From Periconia sp. R9002 (taxonomy: Eukaryota > Ascomycota > Dothideomycetes > Pleosporales > Periconiaceae), in contig JAMAHW010000066.1 in assembly GCA_023627715.1 (NCBI GenBank), forward strand, positions 124,001-188,000: a stretch of DNA of 64,000 nucleotides, read 5' to 3'. The notes under the pieces were generated by a model, which did no database searches, was not told the origin of the DNA, and saw nothing but the letters and a program-made list of their open reading frames with translations. Of the stretch, positions 54,724 through 64,000 are shown piece by piece (the stretch's first letter is position 1; each line of letters opens with the position of its first letter). The position numbers and the translations under genes were made by a program.

Positions 54724-55805
54724 AGTTGCGGTCGTCAACAGAGACCGCCGAAAATGAGGGCGGCGGGATGAAAGTACAAATTCACGGTGGCACCTCACCA
54801 ACGCCGCTAAGACGCGTTTCCACGTGATCGAATCCCACCAATCATGTCATCTAGACCATCTCCTTCGATCATTCAACATGGAACGATACGGCCTCATTCA
54901 CAACAAATGTTACAGAAACACTATGTAATCTTCTAGTACATGTAAAAAATAATTCAATCTCCAAATTTGATGACGGGCAAGCATGTTGCCTCATGCTGTC
55001 CTCGAGTGTGTGGGAAAGTGAGTGAAAATGAAAGTGAAGGGATTGATCGGAAGCACACGAATGATTAATAGCACTTGTCGCAATACGGAAGCTCCTGTTG
55101 GTTTGAAGTAGGTTTTATTCTCATTATCATCGCAAATTCTCTGATGATGTAGGAGAAATTGAGTACAAACTTTAAACAAACATTGAATGCAGTCAGCAAA
55201 TCTACTGTCCTCTAGAGTGGCAATCTTGCGACAAGGTGGGCCTACATTATGGCAATGCAACGGGGTCGTATTTTGTAACGGACTAATGTACCACTGCATC
55301 TTGGTGTATTACCTAAATGATGATCGTTTGGGGGCTTAAACCGAAACCCATAAATCTTGGTAACATCTCATTTGCTCAATCTGAGGCTCGTTGCTGATGT
55401 GCGTTCGTATTCGGACATTGCGCACAAGTTTCGTGTCCAACTACTCTTCATCTACCAGCGAAATAGAGACATGAATGCGAAAAACGACTTAACGGCGACT
55501 ATTCCTGTTCATGTTATTCACAAACTGACTACTTGGTACGGCTTTGGAAAGGATAGCCATGTGGTTTTTCTGGGCATCATAAGGTAACGAGAGGAATACG
55601 AGCCGGCATGCGGCTCTTTACGGTTTCTAATTCAGCTTCACAGGCGCACATCCCCTGATGCACTGATCTGCAAATACTACATATACTCTATTAGCATGCA
55701 CGATGTAGACTCTCCTGCACCGGGAAGCCTTCGTTCACCTCATTCATTCTTTTAGAAATCCTGGTGGTAGATTGGCCATTCCATCCACTCGTTTACTCAA
55801 TCAAG
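54724..55805. other. Divergent intergenic region, nothing coding seen
   Basis: Promoters of the helicase gene (left) and the NlpC/P60 gene (right). No frame is convincing. Confidence 0.45.
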
Positions 55806-56831
55806 ATGCGCGTCCAATTTGTCGCTACTTTATTCCTTACTGCCGTGTCAACGGTCACAGCAACTGTCGCTTTTCCCCGTTCAGTTCTCAACGGCCCTTG
55901 CACTGGCAAAGACGGAGCCTCTGGCGTGTGCGTTCCTACAAGCGACTGCAGTCGCGACAACGGCACCTACATCGACGATGCCTGTCCCGGCACACCAGAG
56001 AACATTAAGTGCTGCACGAAGCCTTCTTGCCAGCTCGAAGCCAAGAAAGGAGATTGTCGCTGGGTAGATAAGTGTACTGGAGGCAAAGAGCTCGTGCAGA
56101 ATCTCTGCCCAGGTCCAAATGCTTTTCGATGCTGTATCACAAACGATGGTACACCCGCCAGTAGCTCGTTGCCCACAGTTACTAGCAACGCAACCTCTTC
56201 CGCTAAGCCCAGTTCAAAGCCGAGCGCAACATCCAAAACTTCAGCAAAGCCGGAACCTACAAAAAAGCCGGAGCCAGAAACAAGTCTTGGAGAGAAGGTC
56301 TTGAAGAAAGCGAAAGAGGCTGAAGGCATTGACTGTAAGTTCTTACGACCAGTAGCTGTCTATGAGAAGAAGAGACACTAACGCGGTTGTAGATCATTGG
56401 GCTGGAGGAAGCTGTAAAGGTCCCACAGGCGGTGGTTTCGACTGCTCCGGCCTCGTTTCATGGGCCCTCTGTCAAGTCACTGGCCGTGATCTATTTAGCG
56501 AAGGCCTTCGTGTCACCCGCAGCATGTATTGTGCAAGCGAAAAGAAACTGAAATATGAGTACGACATCCTCAACCCCTGCCCATCTCTTTCAATAAACTA
56601 ATATCTCATCTTAGCAAAATCAAGTGGGAAGACCGCCGTGTTGGAGATGCTGTTTTCTTTGGTGGCAAATGTGATTGTGAAAACAACCCCAAAAGTATTC
56701 ACCACGTTGGCTTAATGATGGATAGTGGGCATACCATGTTCAACGCGCTGAAGACGGGTACTAAGATTAGGGTGGATAACTTCAAGAACTGGGATGAGAG
56801 CGCTTGTCCCTACGTTATCCGCTTCAAATAG
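55806..56831 (+). CDS. Secreted NlpC/P60-type cysteine peptidase
   Basis: Three exons (55806-56334, 56393-56558, 56615-56831) give 303 aa; the introns are 58 and 56 nt. The ATG at 55806 starts a clear signal peptide (MRVQFVATLFLTAVSTVTAT). A Cys-rich N-terminal module (about residues 30-120, paired CC motifs) is followed by a Ser/Thr/Pro/Lys linker and a C-terminal NlpC/P60 domain: FDCSGLVSW with the catalytic Cys, VGDAVFFGG, and IHHVGLMM with the catalytic His. Known activity of the family: hydrolysis of peptide bonds in peptidoglycan stem peptides, mostly bacterial. In a fungus that lacks peptidoglycan, an action on bacterial walls is the natural inference, untested. The two introns show the gene is at home in a eukaryotic genome. 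Confidence 0.88.
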
Positions 56832-56944
56832 ATACCGGCTTGGAGTTACAGGGGCTAGCTGAAGAAGCCGTAATCTAATTTCATGGTGGTAACAGTCTCG
56901 TCAGCCTATCACTTAACGACATATTTTATTCATATTGTGTATTA

Positions 56945-58168
56945 TCACTCTTCTACAAGCTCCATATCTGTGGTATTTTTTTGAAACCATTCAACGCTTC
57001 TTTTGATTCCTTCCTCAGTGTCACAGACAGGAACATATCCTAGCCTCCTTCTGGCTTTCTTTATTGAGAACCAACACCCACCCGACATGAATTCGAAATG
57101 ATCCACCGTCATGGATGGTCTCTTGCTTCCAAATGTAACAACCCAACACAGCCATTCACTTATCCATGCAAGTGTGATCATGACCCAGAAAGGTATGACG
57201 ATGAACCTTTGCTGCTCTATTGGCCTATTGCAAAAACGGTCACCAGCAGCCTGCAATACTTTTCTGGTGAAATCCCATAGTTTCATAGGGGACGGATCAG
57301 CAATAAAGAAAGCCTCCCCATCCACACGCATGTCGGGACGTAAATGCGCACCATCCAGTAGCGCTTTCGCAGCCTTCAAATGGGCTTGAGCGCCATTTTC
57401 TACATAGCACATTGAATGTACAAGCTGATTTGGTCCGATCTGAATTCGTGCAGCAAGAGTATTGCTTACGCTCATCATTTGTCCGATTGTCACTTTATCT
57501 CTTGGGCCGTATAATCCAGTAATCCTTATACTAGTCGTGAGTAGCTTTCCATGCCAGTCTGCTTTCTCGGAGAAATCGACAGTTGTGGCGTCTGTATTCG
57601 ATCCTAATACGAAAGTTTCTGTGGCACCTTTGGCTCGACTGTAAGCCGAAGCCGAAGAATTCCAGTTGTTTACAATGGTTTCCGTCTCGTCTACCGGTCT
57701 TTTATTTGTGTTTGGGTCCAAATGTACGCAATTGACCGAACCAGTCCAGACAAAAGCTCGTACACTTGGATGGCGTTTTGCCAGCTCCAGAAGGTTTTTG
57801 GTCCCTAGATATGATACGCGATAATGTCTTGTAGAAGTCCATAATCAGTACAACATATTCGCACCGTTGTTGCTAACTACTTACTGGCTTGGTAAAGCAA
57901 ATGCGCCTGGCGAAACAGTGTGCACGATGACCCTCGGCTCAATTTCATTTAACAAATTCTCGACTTGATTCAAGTCCATAAGGTCACATGGTCGGTACTC
58001 TACCCCTGGGATCCTAAATTTGTTTGGGTTGCGCGATACAACTACAACTCGTGTGCAAGACGACTCTGCCGCAAAAGCTTCGGTAATAAAAGATCCGACA
58101 AAGCCACAGCCGCCGGTAACGAGAACTGTTCCTAGGAATCCAAGGCTCGGTTCGCTGAGCTCTGCCAT
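56945..58168 (-). CDS. 3-beta-HSD-family NAD(P)-dependent sterol/steroid dehydrogenase
   Basis: Exons are 58168-57885 and 57827-56945, giving 388 aa; the intron is 57 nt (GTAAGT, acceptor ACAAG, joining SQ to HYRVSYLGTKNLLELA). It is an extended short-chain dehydrogenase: an N-terminal Rossmann motif GGCGFVG after VLVT, the typical HTVSPGAF loop, catalytic Ser/Tyr/Lys with YSRAK, then LLTTSIRITGLYGPRD, the usual block after the active site. A hydrophobic stretch near the C-terminus (IPFWVMITLAWISEWLCWVV) probably anchors it to membrane, as in Erg26-like enzymes. The closest known activity is sterol-4-alpha-carboxylate 3-dehydrogenase, but paralogues act on other substrates, so I give no symbol. 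It is convergent with the NlpC/P60 gene, only 113 nt between stops. Confidence 0.85.
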
Positions 58169-58627
58169 GGCTGTGCTAGAGCTTCGAGAACGATATTTGG
58201 CGGGGAGGAGTGTAAATCACAAAAAGGCTAGTTGGTTAAAGTGAAAAGACTATGCTTGATTAAGCTAGCTCGGATCCCCTCCCTTCCCTACATTTTCCTG
58301 ACTGTAACTCTAATTACAGTCTTCGAGTTGCATCAACCATCATTTTTCGTGAGCATTATCTCATTTATTCGATGGTTCAAAATTCATTTTTTTATCGCTC
58401 GAAGAGCAGCCTATTGCCCTTCTTTCAACTCTGAATCCGCCATGAGGGCCAAGATGTTAGGCTGTCCGTATCACAAACAATCGCAGATTTAATTGGTCGC
58501 AATACGAATTTGTCGTGGCGCAAACTCCAGCTGAACTCTGATCTGTGCTTTCGATACGGCGTCAATTCTCTCCTCATGTACCAGCAGGCAGCTTTATTGA
58601 GCAATTCACCGCTAATACATATCTATC
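58169..58627. other. Divergent promoter region
   Basis: Lies between the starts of the dehydrogenase gene and the CorA-like gene. Nothing coding seen. Confidence 0.5.
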
Positions 58628-60284
58628 ATGTCGTCAGATTTTACTCACAGATTACGTTATGTTGAAGCTTGGGAAGATAGAGTATGTACGACGTCTTTGT
58701 TAGAAATGTATAACGCTCTGACTCGAATATAGGGGACAATCAAAACGAGAAGTGGCATCATTTTTCAAGAAAACTATGATGACTGGTTGGTTTTGAAGGT
58801 GATCACCAATCACACATCCAAAGCATTATTGAGCCAACAAACATCAAGGGTCCTAACACGATCACACTCTCCACTGGAGAAAATTTAACTACCAAAGATT
58901 TGATGTTGCGCTTGGTGTACGTTGTGAGTTATCAGAAACTTAGGCAAGTCTTAACATCTGCACCGTAGTACTTGCCACAATCCAGGACATCCGTATGCGA
59001 CTGGATGCAGTAAAGCGGTATTCGATCGATTGTGTGAGAGTTTTGACCTCCATAGAACCACGGATGAAGTCTTTATTAACAACAACGGCGCTTTCGTAAG
59101 ATATATTTGTAGAAGCAACGAGTTGTCAGATATACAAAGCCTCGGTGGGTGACATCTTGAACAGAAGGAAAACATACTCAACCTTCATAGCTTTGATAGT
59201 CAAGATTCCGGTTTGGATGAAGGGCTGCCAGGCTCTATCGTTGTCTTATTCCCCAGAAACTGGATCTACACGAGCTTTTATGGGTTGGTTTCCGGATAGG
59301 GAGCACGCTGGTTTGGTTGAGTACCTTTGCTCTTCACGGCACAAGCAAGCTCTCAGAAATCCTCTCTTTTTACCGGTATATTTGTTACGAATCCATCGGA
59401 AAGCTGTTGAATCATACCGCCATGACGTTGACGAATCCCTCTTGAAGATTGAGAACCGTATCGGCTACGCAGTCCCTGGCCTATTGTATTAGTAAGTCAC
59501 CCATTCACAGAACCCCTCGAGCTTAAATACTGATTCTATTTATTTGTAATAGTAGACCCATCACGGAACAATTACGTAGAGAGTCGACTGAAGGATATGG
59601 ACTCCAAGATCTTGTGCGCCGACTTCACGCTTGCAGTACCGAACTTGGCGCGCTTTCTATGGAGGCAAAGTATGGCCGAGAACTTGGAGTATTCCTGAAG
59701 AAAACTTCCGTGAAACTCAACGAATGGGGCATCTTGTACAGAGCGAAAACTTTTGTCAAGGCTTCAGAGGGACTGTACCACGATACACAGCTGGCGACAA
59801 ACCTCTACTATACCATGGAAGCTCAGATCGCAGTGTTGAAAGAACGTGTGTCGAGCCACATCAATCTGGTAGGTTCTAAACAACTTCAATCTTCCTCGCG
59901 GACACTGACAGGATGAAGAGCTTTAGCATAATTGCCCAGGAAGAGAACAGACTCAGTAGAGCCGTCGCGCATAACAGCAAAAAGGACAGTGCGGCTATGA
60001 AAACTATTGCTCTCGTGACTTTGCTGTTCCTCCCTCCGACATTTGTTGCCGTTAGTATATGTTTACAACTACATAACAGTTTTACTAACCGTCTTCAGAC
60101 TTTGTTTGGCATGTCAATGTTTGATTGGAATGGTGAAAAGCCAGGGAGTGACCCACTCTCTTCCTACTTCTGGCTGTACTGGGTAGTTTCCGCTCCTTTG
60201 ACGTTTGCTGTGTGGTTTGTATGGCGCATTTGGTGGAGGATGGAAGAGAAAAAGTACATGGCTGAGCTACGAAAGCCAGCATGA
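58628..60284 (+). CDS. CorA-like divalent cation transporter, 8-exon model
   Basis: The model joins 58628-58681, 58733-58798, 58849-58916, 58969-59095, 59130-59491, 59553-59868, 59919-60050 and 60099-60284: 436 aa, in phase throughout. The C-terminal third is secure: a helical stretch, KKDSAAMKTIALVTLLFLPP as TM1, TLFGMSMFDW, then TM2 YFWLYWVVSAPLTFAVWF and a short basic tail, as in fungal CorA-like proteins. The GMN signature of bacterial CorA reads GMS here. The 5' half is weaker: intron 4 would be only 34 nt and introns 2 and 6 have poor acceptors (TCAAG, GAAG). The gene could instead carry a frameshift near 59096-59145. Family role: Mg2+ or other divalent metal transport; substrate unknown. 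Confidence 0.75.
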
Positions 60285-63200
60285 ACAAAGTTGGTGGATA
60301 GAATGAATGCATGTATTGAGTACTTTGTCAGGTCACTTCGAATTTATTCTTTCCCTTCTCAACACATTAGACGTGCTAGAGAATGCCTCGAAATTCCCCT
60401 AACTCGATATGAGCATCATATACTCGATTAAGATCGTGTCCTATATCCAGCCCTCTCCAAGAGCCACTATACAATACTACCGTTTGATCTTAGGAAATAT
60501 ACTCTCTATAAGTACGTTATATTTTTTCTTCCTTCCTTATGTCTTGTATACATTTCATCTGGACTTTACGTATGCTCACATCTCCACTTCATGTCTCCCT
60601 GTGTTACGTGCTACAGTACGATCAGCCCACAAATGGGCCCATTAGATACAGATCTACATTAGTCAAACCGAAAGCGGATCTCATAAGCGCAAATACTCGA
60701 TGACACCCATGTGCTACATTTCGGCTACCATTCGAATGTTGCATTAAGCATTGCTGGATAAATACTATACTTAGTCTATCAGGAGTCTTTGAGTGACGGT
60801 TCCTCCCACCCTGGGGTTGAAGCGGAGTGTTATCAAGGGTATATCATTGGTTCATATTAAACAAAACATAATGTTTCTATACACAAAGACCCCTGTCTAA
60901 CCTTAGTCAACTCCCCTGTGTACCACAAGGGGGTCAGTCAATTCTGATAGTGTATAGTAGGCGAGGGGTAAAACCAATGATTTCAAGAGCGAGAAGAAAG
61001 AGACGAAGGGTACCTATATTATCGGATCAGCCCATGGATTCGTAAGCTCCAACTTTCTTACTGTCTTGATATATTGCGTCATGTTTCAGTTAAGCTATCC
61101 TCAAGCTCCAGGTATGACTTCACGGCTGCCTCGGAACCAAGGGGGTCAGCATTAGTACTGGAATAGGGCTGTATATATCAGATCGACTTTTCCCTCTCCA
61201 GCTCTTTCTATTCGCTGCGCCATTTTGTTTTATCATTAGGTGTTGACTCAATGTTTCTTCACGTTAATACGTTGTAGTCAACGGTCGTTGTGGGACGCAC
61301 TAGATGCTTGTCTCATATGTCGTACTGCACAACTCATAATTGCCGATCGTCGATCGTAAGCTCTTTCCCGTACACCCGCAGACCCGCGAAACCCAATGTA
61401 TGTTCCTCTCAACCCCACTCGCTCCGGTTGATGCTTTATATAAAAATTATCTTTCACCCCCGGCACCTCGACCTGCAATAGAGATGAGCAAAACTTGATG
61501 GAAATATTCTTTTAGGTAAGAATCAACATGTCCAATGCTGATCAGATCCGCAAATTACCCCCATACACGGTGCCACGGTGCGCCTGTATGAAATATTGCT
61601 GATATCACACTTAGAAGAGTGGACAGGATGGCGCAGCAGTTGTTGGCGATAAGCACACCCTAGTAATATCAGTGAAATGCTGACACCCCCGTCCTGCCTC
61701 TGGAGTATTAACTATATCCGCATGTGAAATTGAATACCAGAACAGCTCTGTGCACAAATAAATGAGAGTTTTTGAACAGTTTTAAATATAGGTTGAAGTG
61801 CAAAGAACTATGGGCGACCCCCACACCAGGTCTATGATTTTTCGAATCTAGGGAATTCCACTGATGTTGTCTTGTTCTAGGGTGGTGGGTGCAAGAGTGT
61901 CTCTGCTAGACATAAACGTATTATTCTCACGGTGTCACCTACTTATTAGCATTTGCAACCGATACCTTGACACGGATATCATTTGATTTGCGAATAGTGC
62001 CGACTTCGGAACAACTGAATCAAGTTTTCACCGATAATAACTTGATCATGACACGACACGAATTTCAGCCTTCAGTCCAACGAATTTTGGAGCCTAGACC
62101 CTGTCAACGACGACCAAAAGGGAGTTCTTGCTCCGCCTTAAGCAAAAACAGAAAGATCTACGGCTACTCATGTGTCAGGGAACCTGATGGGACATGTTAA
62201 CTTCGTGGGATTGCTGCATAGATCACAATTTGTACCTTTGCAGCAAGCCCTATGTAGGTCTTCTCGCTTGTTTGAACCAGAAACATGCGACTTCGCCTGG
62301 ACTTGTTAATCCAGATTTGGCAATGTCCAAAAGTAGAAACTAACTCCATAGAAGTGGTCTGATCCAGCCGGTGTACACTTGGTCGCGGGAATAAAGTCAG
62401 TATTTAAGGGACCCTAATAAAATTGTACGGGGATAATTCATAATGTCCCACTTAAAACGAATTCCCCATGAAATTGAAACGAAGGACGATTATACTGCTG
62501 GTTGCTGTATTCAATCTCGCTTGCGAATGTTTACGAAAATCACGAATAGCTACCTAGCTTCTGAATTCTCGACATTGAAAAATCTAAATGTTGGTTAGCT
62601 CCATATACTGAAAATCATGCTGTAAATTCACCAAACTCTTTGTACTAACCATCTTGTGGTTGGTCACTGAAGTGTCTGCTCCTAAGCGCCTTACCCGACG
62701 CTAACTCCAGCGCTCCCCTGTATCGGAACTCCACGAGTCAGTTTCGCGTGGTTGACTATTAGGTACCTTTCACCGTCTTGTATGGATGATCAATTCGGCA
62801 AACCCGTCCGGGGAAGCAGGGTAGGAGGCTGTGTTCACTGGGATGTTCGTCAACTATTTCAAAGCAAATAATGGCCTAAGCACTGTATCTACTAAGATAC
62901 AGGTAGGTATTGCGGTTTTGAGACAGACAGTCGTCGTATTCGTTTACTAATGTGATAATATTCTTCTTCTTTGAAGACAGTGTTCAGATGTGAATGGCTG
63001 CCTGGGGAGAACACAGTCCGTCCCTAACCCCAGAAGTAGGCTGATCAATAAATAACTCACATTCACGCTCTCCAAATCTTGAAAGGATTGACTGATGCCC
63101 GTCGTACGATCAGGTCTTCAAATACGTTTGCCTGTATCACAAGCCCATTGTATCTCTATTGTTGGTACAACATGCTCAACATGTCACAAATGCTATGGAC

Positions 63201-64000
63201 TCTGCCTTGTGCATAGTCGATGGCGGCCTTGAAACAGGTCCCATAGAATTGGTCACCATGGCGCCTTCTTGGGCAACTAGTGGGACAATACTCGAATAAA
63301 GAACAGTTAATGGCACGTGGTACAATACCCAATGAATAGGTTCAAAGTAGGGCCGTTTACCGCATTGCTGAGTTGTCAGCTTCCCCGTAATGTTGATTGT
63401 CCATTTTTGTCTTTCGGAAATTCCTTTCTGTGAAGGAGCCAATGACAGATCCGTTCAAACGCAAAGCTAGCTCACGTCAGAACAGGTGTTTGTGATTTAA
63501 GAAAGAGGGAAGCACGGGAAGATGTCAGGGTGTTGTCTAGCGTCAATAAAATGCAAAGTCTTAGAATGTCAGGGTGCAGTATACTCACCGTTCAGGGTGC
63601 TAGCCAAAGCTCACTCTTTCAATCGGAACGTCTGCCGCATCTGCGTTGTCATCAAATAATTTCTTTGTGCACTGTCCAATCCGATTCCAGAGGATGCCGG
63701 CGCCGACCAATCCCACAAGTCTCTTCGGAAGGATGAGTATCTATGCGCTTCAGATTAATATGACAAAACTCTGAACAAACTCCACCTTTTCAGCTATTCG
63801 ATAGGATAAACCTCTCTCGGGGAACAGGGAAGGCAAAATCGCCGATCAAAATGTAGGTCTGAGCAATCCCGGCACCCGGCTCGTCGTGTTCGGTTGCAAC
63901 TGACGCTTCAATTTACACGCACACGCATGTTCTACTGTTGTGCGGGACGGATGTCTTCCCCGTCGCATCAGCCTCGATTGAGTGCAGGCATGGCTTGCTA
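60285..64000. other. Right-hand gene-poor region
   Basis: About 3.7 kb without a supportable gene. The longest frames (61967-62200 plus, 63176-63442 minus, 63530-63736 plus) lack an early ATG or coding character. A direct repeat AAGGGGGTCAG occurs at about 60928 and 61138, and an inverted pair AACCAATGAT / ATCATTGGTT lies at about 60972 and 60844. No transposon gene was recognised. Confidence 0.4.

Noticed and set aside
54724..54801. N-terminal extension of the Srs2-type helicase
   Set aside because: It begins with TTG. The ATG at 54723 gives the family-typical start just before the Q motif.
58799..58968. CorA-like gene as a pseudogene with several frameshifts
   Set aside because: Two of three apparent shifts disappear with 50- and 52-nt introns (the second with a GTACGT donor and CTTAAC branch). 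Only the 34-nt junction remains doubtful.
61967..62200. 77-codon plus-strand frame with a Cys near the end
   Set aside because: The start is TTG and the composition is random-like.
63176..63442. 88-codon minus-strand frame in the right-hand desert
   Set aside because: It starts at TTG, with an in-frame stop a few codons upstream and no ATG until late; no recognisable features.
1..64000. CRISPR array, prophage, insertion sequence or biosynthetic cluster
   Set aside because: No regularly spaced repeats, no integrase, transposase or capsid-like frames, and no PKS, NRPS or terpene synthase core. The genome is fungal.

Overview
The window is nuclear DNA of a filamentous ascomycete (Pezizomycotina, possibly Dothideomycetes; the class is inferred from the overall look of the proteins and is not proven). 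Reasons: mostly single-copy eukaryotic genes on both strands, short spliceosomal introns of about 45-65 nt with GTATGT/GTAAGT-type donors and CTNAC branch sites, long serine/proline/glutamine-rich proteins of filamentous-fungal type, and a tRNA gene with a short anticodon-loop intron. I checked the splice junctions of each spliced model by hand for phase and continuity.

Layout. 1-22.5 kb is ordinary gene-dense sequence: a coiled-coil protein of unknown function (minus), the Golgi t-SNARE Sed5 (minus), two very large disordered proteins in tandem (plus), proteasome lid subunit Rpn5 (plus), an FSH-type serine hydrolase (minus) and a small signal-peptide/one-TM protein (minus). 22.5-27.7 kb is a gene-poor AT-rich block with a 26-bp tandem repeat, about 18 TATATA motifs, several micro-ORFs, and two small paralogous Cys/His-rich proteins. 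These two are the most interesting find of the window. 27.7-50 kb is again dense: a raffinose-synthase-like GH36 protein, two mitochondrial aminoacyl-tRNA synthetases in tandem (Tyr then Asp), an arginine/serine-rich protein, NudC, a clathrin adaptor of the AP180/CALM type, a Fat1-type acyl-CoA synthetase, a MEMO-family protein, a CxxC-rich putative zinc protein and a probable mitochondrial protein. 50-60.3 kb has a tRNA-Val gene, an Srs2-type DNA helicase with a PCNA-binding motif, a secreted NlpC/P60-type peptidase, a 3-beta-HSD-family dehydrogenase and a CorA-like transporter. 60.3-64 kb shows no supportable gene.

Most genes are unrelated housekeeping genes, and no biosynthetic cluster, transposon ORF or CRISPR array is visible. 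The two neighbouring mitochondrial synthetases both serve mitochondrial translation. Sed5 and the AP180 adaptor both act in vesicle traffic but lie 35 kb apart.
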